Source of the DNA: Ambrosia x helenae
Taxonomy: Eukaryota > Streptophyta > Magnoliopsida > Asterales > Asteraceae
NCBI GenBank assembly: GCA_030844895.1
Contig: CM061233.1
Coordinates: 87,009,563 to 87,073,562, forward strand
Length of the DNA stretch: 64,000 nt
Direction: 5' to 3'
The notes under the pieces are model-generated. The model was not told where the DNA came from and ran no database searches. It worked only from the letters and a program-made list of their open reading frames with translations. A program made the position numbers and the translations under genes. This document shows, piece after piece, positions 18,145 through 28,774 of this stretch; position 1 is the stretch's first letter; each line of letters opens with the position of its first letter.

Positions 18145-19723
18145 GGGGGGACGGGGTGCTACCAGAATTGGCCACGGGTACCACACTACCAGCACGGTAA
18201 CACCGCCGCCACAGTTGCTGGTAGGGGTCCCGTGAACCAATTTCTGGTTCCATCTAACGGGCTGGTAGTGTGGCACGGTCCAGAATTTTAGGTGTTTTTA
18301 ATTCCTTTTTTTGACCGTTTTAATGTTTATTAATTGTTTTTGACTTTCAAACGGTCATATTTTGTTACCGTTTAAGTCTTTAGTTTATAAAAACACAATA
18401 CATTCCCACGGTTTTAAATCAAAGAACATAGAAATCATATCAATACTTCTAAAAAAATGAGTGACATTGTCGTAGAAGATGTTCAAGTAATCGTCCCCCC
18501 GCTCGAAGTCCACCCGATTTTACACTCAGGCGAAAGTAGCCTTGAGTTTCTGACGAACCTTGCACGACGGGCAGAGGAAGACACAACAACATCTAAGAAA
18601 CGATACGTGCCACGTGATCGCAAGGGAGGCCATGCTCGGTTAATGAATGAGTACTTTGCTGAAGTACCAAAATACACCGACGCCCAGTTTAAACAAAGGT
18701 ATCGCATGTCAAGACGTCTATTTCTGAAAATTGTAGCAGATGTTGAAGCAAACTTCCCATGGTTCAAAGAGAGCATGGACGGTCGGTTTAGAAAGAATTT
18801 TATGCCCATGGAAAAAGTATCTTTAGCAGTTAAACAACTCACAACCAGTAATCCTCCAGACGAATACGATGAGTATTTATGTATGTCAGAGAGGAAATCG
18901 CGTGAATGTTTACAATTTTTTTGCAATGTCGTCATTAAGTTATACGGGGCCGAGTTTTTATGAAGATCAACAAGCCACGGCATTGCATGTTTGTATGAAG
19001 CACACGAAGAAAGACATCACCATCCCGGCATGATCGGTAGCATTGACTGCACTCATTTAGTGTGGCGAGCATGTCCTAGGGAATTACGAGGACAATATAT
19101 GCGAGGCGATCACCAATACCCTACGATCATGCTAGAAGCAGTTGCTTCGCAAGATCTTTGGTTTTAGCATGGATTTTTTGCCCCCCCCCCCCCCATTCAC
19201 TGAACGACATAAATGTCCTCCAACAATCCCCGGTTTTTCTTACCCAACGAAACGGAATGGCTCCACAGTGTCCATTTACTTTAAATGGACACTTATATAA
19301 ACGTGGATATCATCTTACCGATGGCATCTACCCAACTTGGTCAACGTTTGTGAAAGCGTTTCGATATCCCACTGACCCTAAGGAAAATAAATTTGTTAAG
19401 GCGCAAGAGTCGGCAAGGAAGGATGTTGAGCGAGCGTTCGGAGTATTAAAGGGGAAATGGGGAATTGCCGCACGACCATTGAGGCCCAAAACCGTTGCTA
19501 GGTGTAGCGTCATCGTCTATACGTGCATGATATTGCACAACATGGTAATTAAAGACGAGGGGCGTGCAATATCACCGGTCCACATACATGATCCCCCAAT
19601 CCAACCGTTCTTCGACGAGGAAGCACTTGCGGAGTTGACAGAGTCCGATACGCATTTCCGACTTCGTAATGATCTCGTGGAACATCTAGACGGACTTGAT
19701 CTACCGCATCTCGACGTGGAGGA
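18145..19723 (+). mobile_element. PIF/Harbinger transposon, 5' end and transposase, right end missing
   Basis: Begins after TTA (18142-18144), the usual 3-bp Harbinger target, with G-rich terminus GGGGGGACGGGGTGCTACCA. Subterminal inverted repeat GGTACCACACTACCAG (18178) and CTGGTAGTGTGGCACG (18267). It is cut at 19723 by the Cassandra element. I do not find the opposite terminus after Cassandra. Confidence 0.75.
18457..19720 (+). pseudogene. Harbinger transposase (HARBI1/ALP1-like nuclease), broken
   Basis: Starts at ATG 18457. The first 168 codons include the N-terminal FKQRYRMSRRLFLKIV block typical of plant HARBI1-like proteins. The frame then ends at TGA 18961-18963. Later parts in other frames carry the DDE nuclease: GSIDCTH near 19032, LTDGIYPTWSTFVKAF near 19315 and KDVERAFGVLKGKWGI near 19417, ending RLRNDLVEHL. 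Breaks seen: the early stop or frameshift at about 18960, a TAG in place of the Trp codon of the WFWHGFF motif at 19166-19168, and a run of about 14 C at 19181-19194 that shifts frame. The element is inactive. Its C-terminus is nearly complete when Cassandra begins. Confidence 0.87.
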
Positions 19724-19812
19724 TGTAACATTCGGCCCCTCTCACCATCAATATTGTCCGCTTTGCCCCGATGGGTTGCCCATCCAGAGCACACGGATTT
19801 GTTTTTGGTTGC

Positions 19813-19890
19813 CCCGTGGAGACTTCCCAGGAGGTCACACATCTTGATACTACTTCCACCTGAGCACGCTTAACTGTGGAGTTCTCCTCT
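19813..19890 (-). ncRNA. 5S rRNA-like segment in Cassandra LTR 1
   Basis: Minus strand AGTTAAGCGTGCTCAGG followed by GTGTGACCTCCTGGGAAGT. These correspond to the A box and C box of the 5S rRNA internal Pol III promoter with substitutions. It is part of the retroelement and not a ribosomal gene. Confidence 0.85.
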
Positions 19891-20222
19891 CATCCACTAG
19901 TATTAAGCCCAAAACGCGTTGGTGATTTAAGAGGCTTTGGATTACTTATGAACCGAGGATCTCTCCTGGCCACGGCCGATGTGGGATTTTCCTAGGGTGT
20001 CATACAATGGTCCATGTTACTCTTCTCAGAAATCGGTACTGTTACAATCACCCCCCCCCCTAGGGACTCATCGTCCTCGATGAGGTTTGCCCCACCATCC
20101 CAAACGGCACAGGAGTGGCTCTGATACCATTTGTAAAATCCGACCCCTCTCACCACCAATATTGTCTGCTTTGCCCCGATGGGTTGCCCATCCAGAGCAC
20201 ACGGATTTGTTTTTGGTTGCCC

Positions 20223-20298
20223 CATTGGAGACTTCCCAGGAGGTCACACATCCTGATACTACTTCCACCTGAGCACGCTTAACTGTGGAGTTATCCTC
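20223..20298 (-). ncRNA. 5S rRNA-like segment in Cassandra LTR 2
   Basis: Second copy of the 5S-like segment, with the same A-box and C-box-like blocks as LTR 1. GGATGTGTGACCTCCTGGGA keeps one more 5S base than the first copy. Confidence 0.85.
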
Positions 20299-20450
20299 TC
20301 ATCCACTAGCATTAAGCCTAAAACGCGTTGGTGATTTAAGAGGCTTTGGATTACTTATGAACCAAGGATCTCTCCTGGCCACGACCGATGTGGGATTTGC
20401 CTAGGGTGTCATACAATGATCCATGTTACTCTTCTCAGAAATTGGTACTT

Positions 20451-20507
20451 TTACTATAAATTTTAAGTTAGTACAAATTTAGTTTGTATAATTTATGATT
20501 TAGAATA
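20451..20507. repeat. Copy of the core of the 31121-31340 palindrome
   Basis: The sequence from CTTTTACTATAAATTTTAA to AGTTTGTATAATTTA matches the centre of the palindrome at about 31199-31245 with few differences, then decays. It overlaps the odd right end of the Cassandra LTR. Confidence 0.65.
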
Positions 20508-20559
20508 TCTATATATCTAATATTTAAAAGCAATGTGGGACACTTGGCATTCCCACATT

Positions 20560-21464
20560 GCAAGTTCAATTCTCTCTCATCCTCTCATTAAGCAACATGG
20601 CACCTTGTGGGTTTTTATAAAATTTTCGTTTTTTTTAAATCAAAAATCAAAGAAAATATATAACCCTAAAAAATGCGGACATCACAAAGATCATATTATC
20701 ATCATCGCCTCCTTCAAACGTAAACCCTAATCAGGGCGATTCAAGGGCGATTGAAGCTACTCCTTCATCTCCGATCCAAGGTACTCTCTCTTTGATTCTT
20801 ATTTCGCTAAATCGATGTTCATATATCTTTTATCTTTTTTTTTTGTTTCACTGATTTTCCATATATGTTTATAAACTTTCGATTAATTTTAATCTCTCTT
20901 TTTCTATGTCTTTTTTTTACTGATTGTTCTTTATGTTTCCAATAATTATTGTTCAGTGTTATTAATTGTTTTTGATTTTGTATTGATGATTTAGGGTTTA
21001 TGTTTTAGGTTTCAAGTTAGGGGTTTTTAGGTTTCAATTGATGTTTTATGAATATTATGATGTTCTGGGTGATAAGTTTGGTATGCCTTCTTCCAGCAAA
21101 ATGTAACAGTTTTTGGTTTGAATAAATTTGGTTCATGTGATCTATGTTGATAGTGTTCGATTTGATAGCTGCTTTATGTTCAACAGTTTTTCATTATGTT
21201 GGACAGATTGAAAGCTTTTGAAGCCTGCGATGAACGGGTCGAGAACTGAAGTGATGGGGAAGGTGGTTGAACCCCATGGCTGATTAAAAGATCAAGAAAC
21301 TGGTCGTATATCCACGAGTTTGTTTAAAGCACTGGTATGGGTGGCGATAGATTATGTTACAAACTAATCACATCAAAACAACCATCCAATTTTTCTATAT
21401 AATATGACAAATCAATCCATATTTATTATAGCTTTCTGCAATTTTAGATATTTGAACTAGGTTC
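20560..21464 (+). other. 5'-UTR/intron-like segment upstream of the beta-galactosidase fragment
   Basis: Contains AAACCCTAATCAGGGCGATT and a plausible splice donor (CCAAG/GTACTC at about 20780), then a T-rich intron-like stretch. It looks like the transcribed leader of a captured gene, either the beta-galactosidase or a third gene. No ORF. Confidence 0.4.
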
Positions 21465-22729
21465 ATGGGGAAATGTGGGATTTTATGGTTGATATTGTTC
21501 ATAATTGTAGTTTATGGTGAATTAATGTTTTGTGTGATAGTAACTTATGATAGTAAAGCTTTGGTTATAGATGGAAAAAGGAGAATTTTGCAGTCTGGCT
21601 CTATTCATTATCCTAGAGCCACTCCTGAAGTAAGTTCAATATCTTTTTTTTTTAATGTTTTTGTCATGTTAGTGGTGATTTGTTTTGTGTAATGGATGAG
21701 AATGTGTTTGATGTCTGGTGTTTATTAGCCTTGCCATGTGTTTAAATGAAATGATCATTATTTAATGTAATACTATTAACTGTAATCTAGAAGGTGTTTA
21801 TGTGTAATATCAAACTCTATATCTAGAGTCCATATGTATACACAAATTATCATTTTGGTTTGTCTGTGTTTGATTATAGATGTGGTCGGGTATCATTGAG
21901 AAAGCCAAAGAAGGAGGATTGGACGTAATCGAGAGTTATGTTTTCTGGAATTATCATGAGCCTTTTAAGGGACAGATGTATTATTGAATGTGCAGTTATA
22001 TATGTGTTATAAATAAGATTACAATTTCATGATATATGTTGAGTAATAGAGGAAAACCAAAGTATATAAGAAGTTACCAAAGCATATAAGAAGTTACCAA
22101 AGCAAAAATTTATAGAGTTCATGGAAATGAGTTGTTGGTAATGACCATCATTTACTTTCGTTATGTGACAGTGCAACTTTGAAGGTCGGTTCGACTTGGT
22201 TAGGTTTGTGAAGACAGTTCAGGATGCTGGCCTGTTTGTTCATCTTCGTATCGGTCCATATGCATGTGTCGAATGGAAATTATGGGTCAGTTTATTAAAA
22301 TCTCTACTTTTAAGTTATACTTTGGCCCATATGCCAATGCGAAATCTTATTAGTCCATTTTTTATTTCATTTCTGTGTTTTGTTGAGCAGAGGATTTCCT
22401 CTTTGGTTACACTTCATCCCCGGAATTCAGTTCCGAACCATAAATGGCCCTTTTCAGGTACTCTATTAACCAATACAATGTTAACATTATTGTTAGATCA
22501 TGTTTTGATTCTTCTTCCCACTATTAGTTCACCTATGATGGGGAAGATCGTGAGTTCTACGAGACTTATTAGTGACCAGTTATTGCATAACTTACAAATA
22601 TTATTTCAGTTATTATAACATAAAATGTTGTTGCATGCAGCAATGGAATTTTTACTTGCTAAAATTGTCAACTTAATGAAAGATAAGAATCTTTTTGCAT
22701 TGCATGGAGGCCCAATTATTTTGGCTCAG
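21465..22729 (+). pseudogene. Beta-galactosidase (GH35) gene fragment, first five exons
   Basis: Exon 1 (21465-21629) encodes a hydrophobic signal-like start, then VTYDSKALVIDGKRRILQSG and SIHYPRATPE. Exon 2 (about 21880-21980) has EGGLDVIESYVFWNYHEP. Exon 3 (22172-22290) has VRFVKTVQDAGLFVHLRIGP. Exon 4 (22392-22456) has GFPLWLHFIPGIQFRT. Exon 5 (22639-22729) ends GGPIILAQ. This is the N-terminal part of the plant GH35 catalytic domain, which in intact enzymes hydrolyses galactans in the cell wall. The rest, some 500 residues or more, is absent. Exon 2 lacks a donor and runs into a stop. Exon 3 has an apparent extra base in its WKL codons. Confidence 0.88.
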
Positions 22730-23057
22730 GTGATTCTTTTGATAATTGAAGTTTTGATGGTATCTAAGCATCAAATGATATCTTAGCAACTATAGTATTT
22801 TTTTTATTAAAATTAGACATGAGCGTAACATACATTATAGTAACGGACAAAACAGGTCATAACTGGGATGTCATGCTCGAGTAGTTGGGGATCAGTGGCC
22901 GAATCATCGTGTACAAGCCGTGAGTTCGTATGGTATTCTTAGGAAACGTTAATGGTGAGTTTCATACACTCCGTTTTGATATTTTGGTTTTGACCCTTTT
23001 TGGTTTGTTGACTTCTAGTTAAATGTATATCTAATGATGTGTTACCTTTGTAATCAG
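22730..23057 (+). other. Junction between the two captured gene fragments
   Basis: No recognisable exon. Beta-galactosidase homology ends at about 22735 and AMP deaminase homology begins at the splice acceptor at 23057. The stretch probably contains the capture junction and intron sequence. Confidence 0.4.
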
Positions 23058-23893
23058 ATTGGTCTACCAATGTCTCCTTTGAGCAACAACTCCTTATTTT
23101 TAGATTATCACCGGAATCCTTTCCAATGTTTTTCCTCAGAGGACTTAATGTTTCTTTATCTACTGATGACCCATTACAAATCCACCTAACAAAGGAGCCG
23201 TTAGTGGAGGAGTACAGTATTGCTGCTTCTGTAAGCATCGGGGCTCCTATTTTGAGTTTTAAAGTTGTGAAAAATAGGTTGTGTGGGTTGACTAACGTTT
23301 TCCTTTCACAGGTATGGAAGTTGAGTGCGTGTGATATCTGTGAAATTGCCCGTAATTCAGTGTACCAATCAGGTTTCTCACATGTCCTGAAGGTAAAAGT
23401 TTCATTATCAATGTCATTTTCTTTATGGAAGATGGCTAAATATTATTTTTTTAATGGTTATGTATGTCAAATATTGTCGTCATTGGTAACTGAATTTCTT
23501 CTTCTCAGTCACATTGGATCGGTCCAGAGTACTATAAGAGAGAACCAGATGGAAATGATATTCACAAGACAAACGTGCCACATATCCGTCTTGAATTCCG
23601 TGACATGGTATGAATTTTAAATTAATATAATTTTTCTGTGATTTTTTATTTAATATTTGAAGTGAAAAAATGATCCATCATAGATGGCACATAGTGTGTA
23701 GAATTTGTTTATTGTATTGTTGCGTAGGACTCCAAATGTGGGTTGTAAATACCTCAAGTGGTAATCTTTTAAACTAATACGACATCCTACATGGGGTCTT
23801 CTGATATTACTTTGGGTGATACAGATCTGGAGAGAGGAGATGCAACAAGTTTATTTAGAGAGAGCCGAATTGCCTGAATACATCGAGACCTAG
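23058..23893 (+). pseudogene. AMP deaminase gene fragment, C-terminal four exons
   Basis: Exons 23058-23230, 23312-23392, 23509-23607 and 23825-23893 all have consensus splice sites. They encode LSNNSLFLDYHRNPF, FLRGLNVSLSTDDPLQIHLT, WKLSACDICEIARNSVYQSG, WIGPEYYKREPDGNDIHKTN and a tail ending at TAG 23891-23893. This is the conserved C-terminus of AMP deaminase (embryonic factor 1 type), which converts AMP to IMP. STDDPLQ holds metal-site aspartate residues. A single base is missing at about 23122 in the first exon, and the N-terminal three quarters of the gene is absent, so no enzyme is made. It has the same strand as the beta-galactosidase fragment. Confidence 0.9.
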
Positions 23894-24077
23894 CCTCTTT
23901 CATGTCAATCTACCGTTTGTGGGTTTCTGGAGGTAAGCAACTTTTGATTGATACATTTTCAAAGAGTACCTTACCTGAGACTCACTACACTTATATGAAG
24001 TTTAAATTAGAATCAATCTTTTGTTACTGAAAGTAGAATAACATATGCTACATGTCTTTGCAGTAGGGGTGTGCATA

Positions 24078-24242
24078 TAACCGAATTAACCGAACCGAAA
24101 CGAATTAACCGAATAAACCGAACCGAATAAACCGAACCGAACTAATAACCGACGGTTTGGTTTTTAATTTTTGAAAAACCGAATTTTCGGTTTCGGTTTT
24201 GGTTAGTCATATATCAAAAACCGAAAATAACCGAACTAACCG
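24078..24242. repeat. Left subterminal AACCGAA array of the hAT element
   Basis: About 13 copies of AACCGAA or AACCGA plus several TTCGGTT complements within 165 bp. The right end (27624-27776) has the mirror image. Such repeats are the usual binding sites of hAT transposases; that role is family knowledge. Confidence 0.8.
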
Positions 24243-24914
24243 ATTAGCTAATTATACGTGTATAAGTATATAACTTCATGGCCTACTAGATCTTTTTAAT
24301 CTTTCAATTGGGTCCTTTAGTTTTTGCTCTTTTATGTAACATAGAGCCCATTACTAATATAAAACTATAAAAGCATTTGACTAATTCATATTTTAACCTA
24401 AATTTATCCTGCCGGCTGCCGTAATTCTCCATTCCTATTTCCACCAGTTCATGCTCTGAAGGTATTTTTTAGATTGATTTTTATATTCATTTGATGTAAA
24501 CAATTAAACATAGTTATATGTTGATCTTAATAGCTTATGACTTTATGTGATGATATCTATTTGACAATACTTCCATACTATAAAAGATATATATGGATCG
24601 TTCTTCTTTAAATTTGATATTAGAAAAAGAACAAGAATGTTATCATGATTTTTTTATTACTTTAATATTTCACCCTACTATAGTTTATATATAAACGGTT
24701 TTGATGAAAGAAAATTATATTATATATAATTTTTTTAGTTAGTGGTCATAAAGTTAATTACTTAATTTTATACTAAATGCACTGACTCTTATTAAGGTTT
24801 ATATAAATTAATATTTTTATAATAATATTATATTGTATCTTGACTTATTTGACATACTTTTGTCTTTAACAGTAATTTATATATAAGTTTGTGTGCTATA
24901 TTTTGTAAATGTAG

Positions 24915-27390
24915 ATGGAAACTAAATCCAGTGAGACTCCAAATATGAACCAAAAGGATTCATCAGTTATTGATGTTGAAGAAGAAAACTCGAAGGAAAC
25001 GTTGAATAGTGTTGATGAGCGAACTGTGGAGAAAGAGAAGAACGAGGGTGGTACTAAACGATCGAATGTGTGGGATCATTTCACATTTGATAAGGCTACT
25101 GACAAATCAAAGTGTCATTACTGTAAGAAGTTTATTAAGGCTGGGACAAAATCAAATGGTACGAGCGCCATGTGGACACATTTGAAGCAAGGATGTAGGA
25201 CGTCACCACTTTACAAAAAGATAGATAATAAGAAACAATCTAAATTAAGTTTTAAGCCTAAAAGTTTGGAGGAAGGTGGTGGTAGTTTAGCTTCTCACAG
25301 TTTTAGCCAAGAAAAATGTAGGAAGCTTCTTGCTCGGATGTGCATCAAAGATAACCTTCCATTTAGTGTGGTTGATGATGAGGGACTTAGAGAATTTGTG
25401 TGGGAGCTGAATCCAATGTTTAAATTTCCTTCTAGATGGACCATTGCTAGGGATTGTTTGTCGATATATCAAGAAGAGAAAAAGAAACTAAAACATCTTT
25501 TAAGAGATCAAACTGTATCTCTTACCACCGACACATGGACATCCGTTCAAAATTTTAATTATATGTGTCTTACCGCACATTGGGTCGATGAAGATTGGGT
25601 TTTGAGGAAGAAAATTCTAAACTTTTGTCAGATATCAAATCATAAGGGTGAGACGATAGGAAAGCTTGTTTACCGTTGCTTACTAGAATGGGGTATTGAT
25701 AAGGTTTTTACGGTTACCGTAGATAATGCTTCATCAAATGATGGAGCAATTAAGTATTTAAAAAAATGCTTAAGGGTCCCCATTCTGTGCTAGATTGCAA
25801 GTATTTGCATTTAAGATGTAATGCTCATATTATAAATCTGGTTGTGAAGGATGGTTTAGAAGAACAAGTTGATTCCATAGCTAGGATTCGAAATGCGGTA
25901 AGATATTTAAGATCATCTTCTTCTAGGTTTAAAACATTTAAAGATTGTGTCGAGAAAGAAAAGATTGAGTGCAAAAGAAAACCATGTCTTGATGTAGAAA
26001 CTCGATGGAATTCAACATTCTTAATGTTGGAAACGGCACTTAAGTTTTCCAAAGCATTTGACAGGTACCACTTATTATTGTTCGCATTTCGTAATTATAT
26101 ATTTGTTTTTAATTTCATACTAACATGTTATGTGTTTTTTTTTTTATTAATAGACTTCAAGATGTGGATTTCAGTTATAGAACATATTTTCAAAGTGAAG
26201 TTGCTAATGATGAGATGAGTACAAGAAAGCGGAAAAAGAGTGATAAAGTTTTGGGGGCACCCGATAAAGAGGATTGGGAGAATGCGAGGTAATTTATTTC
26301 ATTTTTTGCTATATCATTATATTTTTTGAATTTAGATGTGAGTTGTTTTATTGATTTGTTTTAATAGGCTATTTATGGAGTTTTTGAGGATCTTTTTTAA
26401 TGTGACAAAGAAGATTTCGGGGTCTAAATATGTGACCGCAAACTTGTTATTTGTTGAGATTTGTAAAATGCATTCAAGTATAACAAAAATGTCTTTAAGT
26501 GATGATAAGAAGGAGAGGGATATGGGTTTGTCTATGAAAACAAAATTTGACAAATACTGGGATAATTTAGACAATATAAATTTCTTATTGTATGTGGCAC
26601 CGGTGCTAGACCCTCGAAATAAGATGTCTTATCTTGGCTATTCTTTAAGTTTGATATATGGAAAAGGTTCTACAAAAATCAAGCAAGTCAAGGATCAAGT
26701 GAAGGAAATATTATTGGAGTTGTATTTTCATTATAAATCAAAACTAGTCAAAGCAAAGGAACGAAAGAATACCTTGTCTTCCACATCTAGTTTGGTTGAT
26801 GTTCATGATGATTTAGAAGATGGTTATAAAAAATATTTAGAAGAAGAAGAAGGTGGGGAAGGGTTTGATGATAATGATGTTGAAATTTATTTGCGTGACG
26901 CGACAGAAAGAAGAGATGAAGAACTTGATGTTTTAGGCTGGTGGAAGATAAATTCAGTTAAATTCCCTGTTCTCTCTCAAATTGCTAAGCATGTTTTGGG
27001 AATTCCAATGTCAACTGTTGCATCCGAGTCGGCATTTAGTACCGGTGGTAGGGTCATTGATAAATATAGGAGCTCTCTTACTTCTAAGACCGCTGAGGCG
27101 TTGATTTGTGCACAAGATTGGATACGGTTTACACCAATGGATTTGCAAGATTCTCGTATGCATGGTCAACAGTTAGAAACTTTGATTGAAAATTTGGAGA
27201 AACTAGAAATTGGTAATAATGTTTTTAATTTTTATTTATAAGGTGCTTTGCCTTTTTACATAAGCATTAACACAATTATATGTTTTCTTTAGATGTTATA
27301 CCTGGAAACAAAGTACCAAAAGGATGCAGCACCGAAGATGATGGAGATTTGGGACTAGATGATGGACTAGATGATGAAGATTGGGACTAG
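24915..27390 (+). pseudogene. hAT transposase (RICESLEEPER/Ac type), one frameshift
   Basis: Exons 24915-26064, 26154-26288, 26368-27212 and 27293-27390, all with GT-AG introns. Domains: acidic N-terminus; BED zinc finger (WDHFTFDKATDKSKCHYC, then MWTHLKQGC) at about residues 50-95; RNase-H-like core with SLTTDTWTSVQNFNYMCLTA and TVDNASSNDGAIKYLKK; NLVVKDGLEE; and the hAT dimerisation domain (VLGWWKINSVKFPVLSQIAK, VASESAFSTGGRVIDKYRSS). A frameshift in an A run at about 25762-25768 (KYLKK) is the only break seen. A sequencing or assembly error there would leave an intact gene. It excises and inserts hAT DNA in the nucleus. Confidence 0.9.
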
Positions 27391-27623
27391 TTGATGAAGA
27401 TTAAGACTAAAACTTTTTATTTTTTTTAATTAAGAACTTCGTTAAATTCAAAACTCTAGTTACTTTGTTGAATTTAAACATCTAACTATTTGTTATTTGG
27501 AAATTTTCATTTTGTACGTATGCTTCCACAAAACATGAGTGTTCTTTTGTTTTTTGATGAATTGTAGTGGTATAATTCAACAAGTTTTATATCCATTTTA
27601 AAGCCCACTTTAGCAAGATAAAA

Positions 27624-27776
27624 AACCGAACAATAACCGAAACTAAAACCGAAACCGAATTAAAAAACCGAAACCGATTAACCGAATAACCGAAACCAAA
27701 CGGTTAATAAATTTAACTAACCGAACACTTTGGTTTCGGTTTCGGTTATGCCTAATAACCGAACCGAACCGAACCA
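27624..27776. repeat. Right subterminal AACCGAA array of the hAT element
   Basis: About a dozen AACCGAA/AACCGAT copies with TTTCGGTT complements, ending 12 bp before the terminus. Confidence 0.8.
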
Positions 27777-28040
27777 TGCTCACCCCTACTTTGCAGTTAG
27801 TCCCTTGACTTTTGGTGAAATCCTTGAAGCTTAAGAGCTAATAAGAGAGTTCAGTGAAAGCTTTAGGTCAAGCCATCTAACTGTATACTATAAGAGGACC
27901 TGAGATATATTCTGCATCACAAGATGATATGCTAGGCTTTAGGTAGTGGTGTCGTAATGAATAATCAAAATCTATACAAATCCACCTAACAAAATCTATA
28001 CATGTATATGATTCCTTTTAATTCATGTATGTGATTCCTT

Positions 28041-28243
28041 TTAATCCAGGTTCGACTTTAAAGCGTTGCTTTTTTCAAGGGGCTATTATTGTTACGTGTT
28101 GGAGGATATGGAAGGCGTGGAATGAGAGGATTTTCAAGGGCAAAAGTACCAATGTGGTAGAAGTCGTCTTAGACATTAAGGCATATGGATTTTTGTGGTA
28201 TAGGCATATTGATTGGCATTTGGTTAATGTGTGTAGCAATTGA
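28041..28243 (+). pseudogene. LINE-like reverse transcriptase C-terminal fragment
   Basis: Encodes CWRIWKAWNERIFKGK then VVLDIKAYGFLWYR and a stop. The pattern RxIWKARNxxIFxxK...IKxxSFxWxxxR is the usual end of plant non-LTR retrotransposon ORF2, after the zinc-binding domain. Upstream domains are absent. It lies within the Helitron, near the 3' end. Confidence 0.6.
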
Positions 28244-28439
28244 CTTTAGTTAATATCATGTTTTGAGCTGTTAAGTTGTGCTTTATCAAGTTGTGTACGT
28301 TGGTTGTTAGTAAGGTTGAACTTTGTTTTTAAGTGATATTTGAATAAAATGTGTATTGCTTGCTTTTAAATTTTAATAAAATATTTCTACTATATTTTTT
28401 TTATACGTTTTACCGCTCAAAATAATTGTAATGTTTGGA

Positions 28440-28468
28440 ACCGCGTGTCAACGCAGGCAAAAGTCTAG
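28440..28468 (+). other. Helitron 3' terminus (hairpin and CTAG)
   Basis: Stem GCGT/ACGC with loop GTCA, inside a slightly larger CCGCG...CGCAGG context. It is followed by CAAAAGT and CTAG, then host T. Confidence 0.65.
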
Positions 28469-28704
28469 TTATATTAATGAATTATATTATCGAATAGGAG
28501 TTCATCTCTTCCATTCTTAAATTTTATATACTATATTTATTAACAATATAAGTTATTAATGATAATATACAATTTTTTTATACATATATTTATCAAGTAA
28601 TAATTAAAAGATTTTGATAGACCATCACAAAGTTGGAAATATAAACACAATTGATACCATATTCCTTAAAAAGCTCCCCTGCATATCCACGTGAAGGAAA
28701 AGAC
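28469..28704. other. AT-rich flank, no recognisable feature
   Basis: Between the Helitron terminus and the Cassandra-like LTR end. No ORF or repeat that I can support. Confidence 0.4.
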
Positions 28705-28774
28705 TTCGTTAAATCCTTGAGCTCTGGGAGGGCAAAACGGACAATATTGGTGGTGAGAGGGGCCGGATGTTACA
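28705..28774 (+). repeat. Degenerate Cassandra-like LTR end
   Basis: GGACAATATTGGTGGTGAGA and GGGGCCGGATGTTACA match the 3' LTR end of the Cassandra copy at 19724-20455 (minus strand). AAATCC...GCTCTGG matches farther upstream after a deletion of about 11 bp. The 5S-like part is not present. Confidence 0.7.

Larger units (their letters stand above)
19724..20455 (-). mobile_element. Cassandra TRIM retrotransposon
   Basis: Two LTRs of about 323 bp (19724-20046 and 20132-20455) flank only 85 bp of internal sequence. The minus-strand primer-binding site TGGTATCAGAGCC is at 20117-20129, and a purine tract reads CCCTAGGGGGGGGG (minus) next to the 19724-20046 LTR. The LTRs carry 5S rRNA-derived segments, the defining trait of Cassandra. 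Cassandra encodes no protein and depends on other elements. Its left flank is GAGGA (19719-19723), which is not repeated on the right. The right LTR end is altered (TTTTACTA where the partner has TGTTACA), so the right boundary is uncertain. Confidence 0.93.
24064..27788 (+). mobile_element. hAT transposon, full length, 8-bp target duplication
   Basis: Termini TAGGGGTGTGCA and TGCTCACCCCTA are imperfect inverted repeats. CTTTGCAG is duplicated exactly at 24056-24063 and 27789-27796. An 8-bp duplication and this terminus define hAT. The 3725-bp element contains a spliced transposase gene (24915-27390). Subterminal regions are packed with AACCGAA and its complement. Noncoding 24240-24914 is AT-rich promoter/leader sequence; 27391-27620 is a 3' UTR-like tail. 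Confidence 0.95.
20508..28468 (+). mobile_element. Probable Helitron carrying gene fragments and a nested hAT element
   Basis: 5' end TCTATATATCTAATATTTAA preceded by A. 3' end CTAG preceded by hairpin GCGT-GTCA-ACGC about 12 bases upstream (28444-28455) and followed by T, which fits Helitron insertion between A and T. No Rep/helicase is present, so it would be non-autonomous. Cargo in order: a 5'-UTR-like segment, beta-galactosidase exons, AMP deaminase exons, a hAT transposon (24064-27788) and a LINE-like fragment. The termini are short; the pairing of these two ends as one element is inference. Confidence 0.65.

Noticed and set aside
19813..20298. Two apparent 5S rRNA genes
   Set aside because: They are the 5S-derived parts of the Cassandra LTRs, with substitutions and LTR context, so not ribosomal genes.
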